Assembly: GCA_030789695.1 (NCBI GenBank)
Contig: CM061135.1
Span: 110,988,301-111,052,300, forward strand
Direction of reading: 5' to 3'
Length of the DNA: 64,000 nucleotides
DNA from: Scilla litardierei
Taxonomy: Eukaryota > Streptophyta > Magnoliopsida > Asparagales > Asparagaceae
The translations under genes and the position numbers were made by a program. Positions 1-9,125 of this stretch are shown piece after piece; within the stretch, counting starts at the first letter, position 1, and each line of letters opens with the position of its first letter. Under the pieces are notes generated by a model. It was given only the letters and a program-made list of their open reading frames with translations. It searched no databases and had not been told where the DNA came from.

Positions 1-1739
1 CAAAGAATTTTATTTTGATATCATAGTATAATAGTGCAAATAGAAATAGAAAACCCACGAACAACAATATAAACATGAAAAAAACGGAATAATTTTAGAA
101 TTAACATCGTCTGAATCATTTAAAGCGGTATACAAATCACAGATCACACACTTTTCAATTGAATTCTTTCTATGAGGAGTATAAGAGTATCACACAATAG
201 GATAGAGAGAATAGAAAAGTATGGATTTCATGATATGAATGCTAGGCTTAGATTTCTGGATGTCGTAAAGCTAAAAATAATCTCACCGAGTATAGAATAT
301 TACTTAGCCTAGGTTGTCGTGCAACGTCAAGTAGTCACTCTCTCACACATCAATGGATCCCCTCCCCCAAGCTTATTTATAAGCGTGGTGGCATAAAAAA
401 ATATTTACATCCCCATTTTTAGAAAGCTCCAAAAGCAATGAAAAGAGAAGAGAAAGAAAGAAAGTGAGATGGGATCTTTTATTGAGGATTTTTCCTCTTT
501 TCTTTTTCTTTTTCTCTTTTTCTCTCATTTTTTTGATGCAATAGCATATATACACAACGATCCCAACTCAAAGAGAGATAATGATATACAAGAATATTTT
601 CTCTTGTCTCTTTTTTTTTCTTTTTTTTTGAATAAGAAATTTGGAGCTAGGAATTAATAGCGGGGGAAATGCCATATAATAGAATCGCTAAGGGGAGATT
701 CACCAATGATTTTAAAAGTAGAGAAATGATGTTCAAGATTTGTGGAGAAAGAAATGAATATATCTCTCGGTTCACTCTATAAGACATGCACGACAACTTC
801 AACAGGGTAATCTAATCTACTCAGTTTCGATCACAAAAAAGCTAACTAATCCAGATTTATCATAGCTAACATCATTCAATCATCCTGAAGTGAAATGTAC
901 AATTCATGCATATAGAAGTGATATAGGAAAAGAAATCAGTACTCCAGATATAGGCATTCAATGCGTGAATCTTGGTGTGTTTTCTGTGATAGCATACATA
1001 TGAATATTCAGACTCAGCTAATAATAAAATTTCATCCATTTTCATGTGGAAAAAGTGTGGGTTACTATCTCTAGATGCAAGGCAAGTCATAGCATATGAT
1101 ATCAGAAATAAAGTCTAAGACATGACAAATATAGCATGCAAATAGAGTAAGCTAACTCCACGTCATCATCATCACAGAAAAGTCATCTCTAGCATGAGAT
1201 GAAAAAGAAAGAAATAAAGATAAAGGGAAAAATAGAACTATTTACAATGCGGCACGCAGAAAAATAAGAAAAACGTGATGCATGGTAAAATGAGAAAAAA
1301 TGATGAAAATAAGTGCAAAAGCAGAAAATGGCGTGAAAAACTAAAAATAAAGGTGGCAAATCGAAACAGAACGTGAGAACTCACTCCCCCAAGCTAAATG
1401 GCACAGTGTCCTCAATGTGCAAAGTGGGGCACACCGAGAGACAAGTAAAGGGAGGGGAAAGTGAGGGTGCATGCATGATGAAAAAAATGAAAATAAAAAG
1501 AAAAAAATAAAGAAATGAAAATATGATGCGGACATGATGCATGCACAGATAGGAGTGATACAGATATATAGATGTGTCACCAAAAACTCACCCTCTCTCC
1601 CAAAAAAAAGATATATAAAGATATGGTCGAAATGAGAATCCCAAAAGTAAGTGAGGGGAGGGGGGGTGGACAAAAGGCAACAGGACCCAGCAGAAACGGG
1701 CAGCACGACGGCAAAAATAATCGATGGCATCAAGGGTGC
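1..1739 (-). other. 3' noncoding region of Athila-type copy 1
   Basis: This AT-rich stretch after the third ORF aligns along its length with 45076-46769 of copy 2. It contains pyrimidine tracts on the plus strand (about 480-640) and two purine-tract-like copies of the motif CCCCCAAGCT at 361-374 and 1385-1395, resembling the true polypurine tract next to the 3' LTR in copy 2. The short ORFs here are not conserved between copies, so I call no gene. Confidence 0.8.
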
Positions 1740-3824
1740 CTAAGAAGGTGGGGCTGCGCCGTCTCCGTCCTGAGGCGGAAGTGGTGGTTGTGGCTGGACA
1801 GGCTGCTGAGCGGGTGTGGGTGTGGAAGTGGAAGCAGGCTGAGTGTGTGTGGTAGTGTGGGTGGGAACCTGCTGGGTGGGCGGGGGTACGCGCGGGAGAC
1901 GCTCCAGGACCTGGGTAAGACAGTAGTGAATCTGCGGGAGCTGGTCGAAGCGGTGAGCCATATCGGTGACGGTGGCGGACAGGGTCCGAAGGTCACCTAT
2001 GAGGCCACTCACCGCCCCCTCTAGAGCACGAATGCTCTGAAGTACAGTGTCAGGGGGAGGTGGTGCAGAGGGACGCACCGGTCGGGGCTGTGCAGGGCGG
2101 GGCTGGCGTACTCGGGTCGCGTAGGTGATGGGCTCAGCAGGGAAGGGAACGAAAGGTGCTGTGCTCGCGAATGTGGGCCTGGCCTCAGTGTGAGGCCAGG
2201 GCACCGGCTGGTGAGAAGTGGAGGCAGCAGCAATGAAAGAAGAATACAAAAGAGGCAGCGAGGCGACCGGAGAGGTCGATGGCACAGAAGCGTGGACAGA
2301 CGCCACGACACTCTCGGAAAATACAGCAGCAGTGGAAACAGAGGGCTCTCCGCACTCAACTACGGTCGGCGGGTGCTCGGGTGGGGCAGAAGAAACAGGC
2401 TCAGTAGACAGAGGGCCAGTGGTGGTGGTGACAGCCTCGGAAGCAGTGGAGGTGGGCTCAGCTAAGGTACTCCTGACATCGACAGAGGTGGGGACAGAGG
2501 TGTCAGGAGCAGCGGAAACATCAGGTATAGGCTGAGGGGCCACGGGGTCAACAGGGGCGGCATGCTTGGCAGGGGCGACAGGGTCTGCGGGGGCAGCGTG
2601 GGCAGCGTGGGCCTGCTCGGCCTCCTCGGCCTCGAGCACGTAAGCAGCGGGGATGAGAACATCCATCGCAGGGAGCCAGTCCACATGGGCTGGTGCAATC
2701 TGAGTCCGAGCTGGGCTCAGAAGAATCATGTAATCGGCACCGTAAGGGCCATGCAACCAGACCCAGTGTCGCTCACCGTGCGGACGAAGCATCTTCATCC
2801 GGGCCATAACATCAATCGACAGAGAAGTGGGGCCCGGTGCTCGTCGCAGGTCGTCAGGGAAGTCCTCGCCGGTCATAAGGGCAAGCAAGGTGATCAGGCC
2901 GCCGCAGCATATCGGTGAGCGAGCGCCCACCGAGACAATGATGCGGTCCAAAAACCAAGCCGCGACATCAATCACGACGGCGGGGACAAGCTCATCGCCA
3001 TCCCTAGATAGAGCTCTGGGACGTGTCATCGCGTAGAGCATGTAGAGCTCCGGCGTAGACATCGTGCCCGGCTCATATCTGGCCAAAAAGGTCGTCGCCA
3101 TAAGGCGCTGAGCTATACGGAGGCAGGGATGGACAATGGACGAGGCCTTGGCCCTACTAGGGTCAAAGGCAGCGCGGAGACCCGTAATCCGGGCCCAGAA
3201 GGCACCGGCGTCGAAGGAAGGTGGGGGGATATGGGTGGGGGCGTAACCTCGATCGGCCCCGGGGACATCGGGCCACGAGAAAAATGCTCTCATCATACCG
3301 AGAGTGACCTGGCACTCCCGGTCCATGAACCGAAACGAGCATCCCTCGTCGGTCCGGGCGATCGAACTAAGCACCTCAAGTGTCGGACGGACAAACGTGT
3401 CCGCCGACACCTGCAAGAAATCTCGCCAGCCCACGTTGTCGTACAACGTGAGCATCCCCTCTAGTACCCCCAGGCGTCCTAGGTCGGCAAGGTGTGCAAA
3501 CCTGGAGGGTACGATCGAGCGCTGGGAGATACGCTCGAAAGCGACGCGGTGTGCGTCGTTCCGAAACGTGATCCCCAGCGGCCCGATCAGTGGAGCCGGA
3601 GGTGGTGGCTGTGGAGTGGCAGGGAGCGGCTGTGTGGGGTGTGCGGGCTGTGCGGGCTCTGCAGGCTGTGCGGGGTGTGTGGGGCCTGCAGGCTGTGCTG
3701 GGTGGACGGTGTGTGTGGGAGAAGGCGGAGGAGAGTCCTCCAACTCGTGGGAGGGGCCGGCATCATCCGACCGCTTCTGCTTGGCGGAAGCTCTCTTCGA
3801 CCGCGGCCGTGTCCGGGGCGGCAT
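1740..3824 (-). CDS. Athila-family third ORF protein (ATHILA ORF-1 type), intact, 694 aa
   Basis: This is an uncharacterised protein typical of Athila retrotransposons, encoded downstream of pol. About residues 1-85 are a basic start (MPPRTRPRSKR) followed by a Pro/Ala/His-rich linker. About 86-390 form the conserved globular part, including IVPSRFAHLADLG, SFRFMDREC, IVHPCLRIAQRLMATTF and MARMKMLRPHGERHWVW. The remainder is a Pro/Thr/Ser-rich tail ending QDGDGAAPPS. The family is often described as sitting in an env-like position, but I see no signal peptide or membrane segment. A palindrome array and TATA box lie about 550 bp upstream. It is homologous to copy 2 (46770-49118) and to the broken ORF of element E. 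The Athila assignment is by recognised sequence and position; the function is unknown. Confidence 0.85.
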   Translation of the reverse strand: MPPRTRPRSKRASAKQKRSDDAGPSHELEDSPPPSPTHTVHPAQPAGPTHPAQPAEPAQPAHPTQPLPATPQPPPPAPLIGPLGITFRNDAHRVAFERISQRSIVPSRFAHLADLGRLGVLEGMLTLYDNVGWRDFLQVSADTFVRPTLEVLSSIARTDEGCSFRFMDRECQVTLGMMRAFFSWPDVPGADRGYAPTHIPPPSFDAGAFWARITGLRAAFDPSRAKASSIVHPCLRIAQRLMATTFLARYEPGTMSTPELYMLYAMTRPRALSRDGDELVPAVVIDVAAWFLDRIIVSVGARSPICCGGLITLLALMTGEDFPDDLRRAPGPTSLSIDVMARMKMLRPHGERHWVWLHGPYGADYMILLSPARTQIAPAHVDWLPAMDVLIPAAYVLEAEEAEQAHAAHAAPADPVAPAKHAAPVDPVAPQPIPDVSAAPDTSVPTSVDVRSTLAEPTSTASEAVTTTTGPLSTEPVSSAPPEHPPTVVECGEPSVSTAAVFSESVVASVHASVPSTSPVASLPLLYSSFIAAASTSHQPVPWPHTEARPTFASTAPFVPFPAEPITYATRVRQPRPAQPRPVRPSAPPPPDTVLQSIRALEGAVSGLIGDLRTLSATVTDMAHRFDQLPQIHYCLTQVLERLPRVPPPTQQVPTHTTTHTQPASTSTPTPAQQPVQPQPPLPPQDGDGAAPPS

Positions 3825-4374
3825 ATCGGCCCCGAGCGCGCGCCGAAAAACGTGAAAAGTGCGGCGTGTGCAAAATAAAGGAAAGAGTATACCCCGACAC
3901 GCCGTGAGTGCAAAACAATGGAAGCGTGCGAAGACAGCGCCTTCGCGAAGCCCGAATCAGTCCCTAGAAGCTCCCCGGGGCTCCCCTAAGCTCCTAAAAA
4001 CAACCTGCGCATGAAATGGCGATATCAGCGGGTAATATTCAAAACGTATGGAGCATTAGGGGTATAATAGATAGATATAGAAATCGATTTGGGTTTGGGG
4101 GTCGTTTAACACATGGATCCTCTAAAAATACACAAAAAGAGGAGAAAAAGGCGAAATATGCGATACCGGAGGTGGCCGGAGTGGTGGCCGCCGGCGGCGA
4201 CTCGGGCGAGGCGAGGCGGGTGCTCGGCCGGCGGTGGCTGGCCGAGCGGCGGCACGGCGGTGGTCGGCCGGGGTGAGTGAGGACGAGAGCGAGGGGAACG
4301 GGCGAGGGGAATGCGAAGGGTTGCGGGCGTTTTGAGTTTTTTTTTCGTTTCGAAAAATGTGCCCCCCTCGGCCA
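3825..4374 (-). other. Leader between internal TATA box and third ORF
   Basis: No gene is seen. It includes a GC-rich stretch of GGCCGG/CGGCGG repeats (about 4166-4290) and is homologous to 49119-49670 of copy 2. If the TATA box at 4375-4383 is used, this is a roughly 520-nt leader for the third ORF. Confidence 0.5.
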
Positions 4375-4383
4375 CTTATATAG
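4375..4383 (-). promoter_or_regulatory. Candidate internal TATA box upstream of third ORF
   Basis: The minus strand reads CTATATAAG. It lies 12 bp downstream of the palindrome array and about 550 bp upstream of the third-ORF start. The same arrangement occurs in copy 2 (49671-49681) and in element E (57245-57254). Promoter function is inferred from position and conservation. Confidence 0.55.
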
Positions 4384-4394
4384 TAAAAGTTACG

Positions 4395-4720
4395 ACTCGG
4401 CCGAGTGACTAGGTCACTCGGCCGAGTGAGATCAATGGAGATATCCTCCTCGCTTACGCTTCGGCCGAGTGGCCTTGACAGCCTCGGCCGAGTGGAGTAA
4501 GTCCATTCGGCCGAGTGGCTCAAGCTACTCGGCAAGACTCGCCCTAGGAGCGTATCCGTTTTACTCGGCCGAGTGAATATATATACTCGGCCGAGTAGCA
4601 GGTATACTGAAATTAGGAAAATAAACAGAGAGTTGGATACATCAGACTTCCCTCGTTCGTGAGCGGCTTGGCCGGACGAACTTGTGTACTCGGCCGAGTG
4701 ACTAGTATACTCGGCCGAGT
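4395..4720. repeat. Array of palindrome ACTCGGCCGAGT between gag-PR and third ORF
   Basis: About nine copies or close variants of the 12-bp palindrome ACTCGGCCGAGT occur in 326 bp (for example near 4395, 4416, 4460, 4482, 4506, 4564, 4586, 4688 and 4709). Spacing is irregular, often about 21 bp within pairs. The same motif forms the array in this element's LTR (9126-9505). Confidence 0.85.
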
Positions 4721-5051
4721 GAGCCTTGTGTTCTGCCGTTTGCCTTCGTTTGGGCTCTAAACTCCGTCTTTCTTCCTCCAGTCGATTTCATCTTCCTCCT
4801 AAGCATCGAGCACCTTCCTGGGGCGCTCCTCGTCGTCTCGTTCATCCTCCTCATGATGGATTTGCCTATCTCCTCTCCTGTCAAGAAAAATAGGACCCGT
4901 TATCACAAAATTTTTGGGCGAACGACTCAAAACACTAAAAAGTTCTAAAAACAAAAATAAAAGAAAAAATGAAAATAATGCAATAACCGACGGGTTGCCT
5001 CCCGACAAGCGCTCGTTTAAGGTCGTGAGCTCGACCCCCTATGATTTTCAA
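4721..5051 (-). other. Post-gag-PR untranslated segment
   Basis: No gene is seen. Around 4990-5035 it matches the sequence following the pol stop codon of element E (about 57950-57995; shared GGGTTGCCTCC and AAGCGCT). This shows that the end of the gag-PR ORF corresponds to the end of pol in an autonomous relative. Confidence 0.6.
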
Positions 5052-7823
5052 TTAATGCGGGATGTTTGGTGCATATGAGATGCACCCATCAAATTTTCCG
5101 GGGAGAACGCTTGGATTCGGAAGTTGCGGCGACGTGTTCTCCCTCGGTGGTCTCCCGTCTCGAATAGTGTTGGGGGGAGGCTCCCCCAAGCTAGCGTTTG
5201 CTCCGGTCGACGGCTTCACTGGTGACGCCGATTCCCGTATCGGCGGAGCTTTCTTCGGAGACTTTTGTTTCGAGAGCTTGCAGAGCTCTCGAATCCTTGC
5301 GACATCAGCGTCGCCTTCATCATTTTCAGCGGAGAGGTCGGGGGAATCGTCTTTCTCCTCATCTTGGCCTAAATCCGGGCCTTCCTCGAAATCTTCATCG
5401 AATAGAGCGCCAATCGAGTGGGGGGTCGCCTCCTCAATTACCTCATCAAGGAGGTCCATGTAGTCAAGTTCCTCGTGGTAAGGCATGTGTTTCATAGCCT
5501 TAGGAATGTGAATCTCCACCTCGATGTTGCCGACGTTTAAAGTTCGGGTACCTTCGCGCACGTCAACAATGACTCCGGCGGTGGCGAGGAACGGGCGTCC
5601 AAGTATCAATGAAGTATCTCCCTCCTCCTTAACGTCCATGATCACGAAGTCACATGGCAAGCATATTCCCCCCGGGACTTGTAGCGGGATGTCTTCGGCG
5701 ATCCCTACCGGCATTGTTATTCGCCCATCGGCCAATTGTATCCGCATGTCGGTAGGTTTCAACTTCGTCCCGGTGTTTAGTCTTAAGAACATGGAGAGAG
5801 GCATGAGGCTCACACTAGCCCCTAGATCTACCAACGCCTTTTGAAGAGGGACGCCGCCCAAGGTGCAAGGAATCCGAAAACTCCCCGGGTCTTTAAATTT
5901 GGCCGGCTCCTTCTCTCTCTTGGTGAACCAAGAGCCCTCCTCGGCTAGCATAATCTTCTCCTTCCTCTTTCTCCCCAAAATCAAGTCCTTTAAGAATTTA
6001 GCATATGTGGGGATCTCCACGATGGCGTCGAGGAAGGGAATGTTGAGGCTAACTCCTCTCAGATACTCGAGAAACTTTGCTAGCCCTTTCTCCATTTTCG
6101 CTCTAGCAAGCCTTTGGGGAAATGGGACCGGTGGCATGAAGCGCCTTTCCTCAATCAATTGCTCCGCTCTAGATTTCTCCTTTTCTTGTGGTTCTTTCTC
6201 CTTATCAACTTCAACTACCGGCTCAATTGGCTCCAAACTTTCCTCCACGGGCTCCTCGGTAGGAATCATGGCGGGGGTGGTATCCTTCCCGCCTCTAGTA
6301 GTAACGGCAACTACGACATTGATGTGGCCGGTGTTGCCCCGTGGGTTTTGCTCGGGTTGCGCCGGCAATCGTTGAGTGTTCCGATTGAGCAACGCCAATT
6401 GCTCCGATATTTGAGCCACAACGGTATTAAGGGAGTCTTGCCCCGCCTTCAAGGTAGCATTGACCTTATTTTGCTCGACTATAAATGCCTCCACTCTAGC
6501 TTCGAAGTCGGATCGTTGTTGAGCTTGTGGAGGGTTTTGATTTTGATTCCTCCACCCTTGATTGTATCCGGGCGGCCTATATGGTGGAACTTGTTGCTTC
6601 GGTTGGAAATTTTGTTGTGGAGGCCCCCTCGGTGGATAGTGTTGTTGTTGGGGTGGTGGTGGTCGAGCTTGTTGAGGTGGTTGTTGTAGCGGGTTCAAAG
6701 CTCCTTCATTGTTGGCGTAAGAGAATCCGGGATGATTTCTTGTGGCCGGATTGGCCCAATATCCTTGGTTCCCCGCGACATATTGTACTTGCTCCAAGAA
6801 TCCTTCTCCTTGCTCTCCTCCCACATACATGGCTTGAGATTGGTCTTGCCAATCACTCATTTGGTTCGTTGGAGTGGAGGTGGAAGGGGTTCCTTGGGGC
6901 TCCGTGATAAACTTCTCCAGTCTCTCCACTACCTTATGGAGAGAATCAAACTTGCTTGTAAGCTCCGCTACGGCCTTCGCCTCATAGATACTAGTTGGCT
7001 TTAAGGAGGACGTAGAGTGTCCTTGCTCATCGCCCCATTGTTGATTGTTTGAGGCCATCTCCTTAATTAGGGCCGTAGCTTCCTCGGGAGTCTTTGACAA
7101 GATAGCACCATTCGCCGCGGCATCAATAATTTGTTTGGTCCCCGGTTGGAGACCGTTGTAGAAGCTATGAACTAGCTCCCAATCTTCAATGCTATGGTGT
7201 GGGCATTGATGCTGCAGATCCTTAAAACGCTCCCAAGCCTCATAGAGCGTCTCTTGGGGTCCTTGCTTGAAGGACATGAGAGCGCTCCGGATCTTCACCG
7301 TCTTGGAGGGCGGATAGAACTTGTCAATGAATGCACTCTCCAACTCGTCCCAAGAGGTGAAGACTCCCTCAGCCTGCGTCCTCAACCAATAGAGTGCCTT
7401 GTCCTTTAGCGTGAAGGGGAAGAGACGCAGTCTGATGGCATCGATGGAGACCCCCGGCATTTGGAACGTGGCGCACTTCGACGAGAATAATTGGATGTGG
7501 TAGTGAGGATTTTCATGGGCATTCCCATGAAATGGATCCTGCTGCATCAGAACCACTAGTCCAGTCTTTAGCTTGAAGTTCTTGTCAGCCGCCAACTCTG
7601 GCATGGCAATGGATGAGGTCGTAGAAGAGGTCTTAGGCCGAAGCCTATCTCGAATAGAAATTATCCTCGCCATCCTTGCCGCTAATTGGTCCGCAGTTTC
7701 CGGGTTGGTCATAAACCTCCCTTCCGGATTTTGTCTCCTTTCCGCTCTAAGTCTCCGCGCGGTACGTTCGATCTCGGGATCAAATAATATAGCTTCAGGG
7801 TCCGCCGTAGATCTCGTGTACAT
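5052..7823 (-). CDS. gag-PR: Gag-protease polyprotein of non-autonomous Athila-type element, intact, 923 aa
   Basis: It encodes the structural Gag that would assemble particles and package RNA, followed by an aspartic protease. The retrotransposon Gag domain lies at about residues 120-250 (ALYWLRTQAEGVFTSWDEL, LYEAWERFKDLQHQCPHHS). A Gln/Pro-rich spacer follows at about 330-470, and I see no CCHC zinc knuckle. The retropepsin is at about 645-790 with active-site motif VDLGAS near residue 662 and the LILGRPFLAT strand; Athila proteases use DLGA where others have DSGA or DTGA. The acidic tail ends GKFDGCISYAPNIPH, which resembles the last residues of element E integrase, marking an in-frame loss of RT-RNase H-integrase. 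The ATG lies about 135 bp after the primer site. Copy 2 (50361-53126) has the same design. Confidence 0.9.
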   Translation of the reverse strand: MYTRSTADPEAILFDPEIERTARRLRAERRQNPEGRFMTNPETADQLAARMARIISIRDRLRPKTSSTTSSIAMPELAADKNFKLKTGLVVLMQQDPFHGNAHENPHYHIQLFSSKCATFQMPGVSIDAIRLRLFPFTLKDKALYWLRTQAEGVFTSWDELESAFIDKFYPPSKTVKIRSALMSFKQGPQETLYEAWERFKDLQHQCPHHSIEDWELVHSFYNGLQPGTKQIIDAAANGAILSKTPEEATALIKEMASNNQQWGDEQGHSTSSLKPTSIYEAKAVAELTSKFDSLHKVVERLEKFITEPQGTPSTSTPTNQMSDWQDQSQAMYVGGEQGEGFLEQVQYVAGNQGYWANPATRNHPGFSYANNEGALNPLQQPPQQARPPPPQQQHYPPRGPPQQNFQPKQQVPPYRPPGYNQGWRNQNQNPPQAQQRSDFEARVEAFIVEQNKVNATLKAGQDSLNTVVAQISEQLALLNRNTQRLPAQPEQNPRGNTGHINVVVAVTTRGGKDTTPAMIPTEEPVEESLEPIEPVVEVDKEKEPQEKEKSRAEQLIEERRFMPPVPFPQRLARAKMEKGLAKFLEYLRGVSLNIPFLDAIVEIPTYAKFLKDLILGRKRKEKIMLAEEGSWFTKREKEPAKFKDPGSFRIPCTLGGVPLQKALVDLGASVSLMPLSMFLRLNTGTKLKPTDMRIQLADGRITMPVGIAEDIPLQVPGGICLPCDFVIMDVKEEGDTSLILGRPFLATAGVIVDVREGTRTLNVGNIEVEIHIPKAMKHMPYHEELDYMDLLDEVIEEATPHSIGALFDEDFEEGPDLGQDEEKDDSPDLSAENDEGDADVARIRELCKLSKQKSPKKAPPIRESASPVKPSTGANASLGEPPPNTIRDGRPPRENTSPQLPNPSVLPGKFDGCISYAPNIPH

Positions 7824-7958
7824 GCACAGGGAAAACAGAGTTTCAAAGAAATGATTAGTACCGTGGAAGGGTTAGGTAAAAATAAAGAAATGGAAATAAT
7901 AATAATAATAATAATAAAAAAGAAATAGCTAGGGTGGTAAGATCAAACGCAATCGCCT

Positions 7959-7975
7959 CCCCGGCAACGTCGCCA
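7959..7975 (-). other. Primer-binding site, tRNA-Asp type (copy 1)
   Basis: The minus strand reads TGGCGACGTTGCCGGGG. This complements the 3' end of plant tRNA-Asp(GTC) at 16 of 17 positions; the sixth base is A where a perfect match has C. It starts 6 bp inside the LTR edge. tRNA-Asp priming is known for Athila elements. Copy 2 has the same mismatch at 53245-53261. Confidence 0.8.
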
Positions 7976-8341
7976 AAAACTTGATCGCTCCGGGATGTAA
8001 CTCCAAAGAACGGTTGTAGTTTTACCGCAAGTGCACGGTGTAGCAACGAGCGGGTTATCGAACACAGGGAGGACGAATGACCGTGCTTGTTCCAATCAAC
8101 CTGGCTATTTAAGAAGAGAGAAATTTGCCTTTGGCGATCCTGTCACAATCTTCAGACAAAGTACGGAAATATCAAATCAAATAAAGAACGTCTAGGGAAT
8201 GGGGAATTCCCGCTACTCACCGTCTTTCGTAAATGTGGTTCATCGGTATCAAAATTGCTAGAATAAGACTTTGGATGAACTAGTTGCAACTGAATGTAGA
8301 ACCAAGCTCACGCTCTCGCGCTGTTGCCGGCCTATAGCTAT

Positions 8342-8640
8342 CCTAGGTTCAGGTCCAATCTCTTGCAAACCCTAGCCTAGGGAAGCTAGCATTAGGATCA
8401 ACATCATCGTTCAATCACGCACCGAGCCTAATCTCTTGCAAACTCGGCCCGCGACCTAGTTTGGGATAGTTCCTCCCCGTCCAATCTCTTGCAAACGGGT
8501 ATTGGCACGGAATTGGAACCGGAAACCCCAGTATCGGTCCAATCTCTTGCAAACCGATACTACAGAAATTCGATTCCAACCCAATTCGGATTTCTAGGGT
8601 TTCCTATCGAATTGGGATCCAATCTCTTGCAAATCCCAAT
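8342..8640 (-). repeat. Five stem-loops with a common loop in the LTR (copy 1)
   Basis: Five inverted repeats flank near-identical copies of CCAATCTCTTGCAA (plus strand). They are at 8342-8381, 8422-8447 (stem CCGAG/CTCGG), 8476-8499 (CCCGT/ACGGG), 8530-8561 (AGTATCGGT/ACCGATACT, 9 perfect pairs) and 8611-8640 (ATTGGGAT/ATCCCAAT, 8 perfect pairs). The stems differ while the loop is constant. The RNA-sense loop is UUGCAAGAGAUUGG. Confidence 0.85.
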
Positions 8641-9032
8641 CGGTATGAACTCCTAGCCATCCGTAGTAAATTGATCCCAATCTAATCCCTAATAGCAATT
8701 CTAGCAAAATTCCTACCAATTCATCACAATCATGAAATAGGGCTTGTAGGGTTCATCCCCACGCCCCAAGACGTGGCGACTACTCACAATTCATAGCAAG
8801 ATCACAAAAATAATCAATGAAATAAGCAATAGAATTCATCACAATATTGAGATATGCAATAAAAATAGAATTTTTAGAGAAGAGAAAACACAAACCAATG
8901 GAGTTCTTCAAATAATTCTACAAAAATCAACTTTTGTCTCCTCTCCAATCTCAAGAATAAAGCTAAAAAGTTAATCTAAAAGGCTACAAAAAATCTAAGA
9001 GAAAGGCTCTCCAAAACTAGGGTAAAAACAGG

Positions 9033-9043
9033 GGTTAAATACC
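9033..9043 (-). promoter_or_regulatory. TATA-like box of copy 1 LTR
   Basis: The minus strand reads GGTATTTAACC, 83 bp downstream of the palindrome array. It is conserved in both copy 2 LTRs (around 44098-44108 and 54323-54333). It is a weak TATA match and is inferred to be the element's promoter. Confidence 0.45.
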
Positions 9044-9125
9044 CCCCAAAATCGTCCAAAAACTGTGACCAAAATACCCCTGCGCAGCCTGTTTTCCGCA
9101 ATTTTCGCTACAGGCAGCGCGTCGC

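Noticed and set aside
373..657. Short overlapping ORFs in the AT-rich start of the window
   Set aside because: Low-complexity Lys/Phe/Ser translations from pyrimidine tracts, not conserved in copy 2; noncoding 3' region.
1740..3824. Retroviral envelope gene
   Set aside because: Position is env-like, but no signal peptide, membrane segment or glycoprotein features are visible; it matches the Athila ORF family of unknown function.
3304..3907. Plus-strand Cys/Gly-rich ORFs opposite the third ORF
   Set aside because: Antisense of a Pro/Ala-rich coding region; codon shadow only.
4395..4720. CRISPR-like array
   Set aside because: The sites are short palindromes with irregular spacing in a plant retrotransposon, with no repeat-spacer structure or cas genes.
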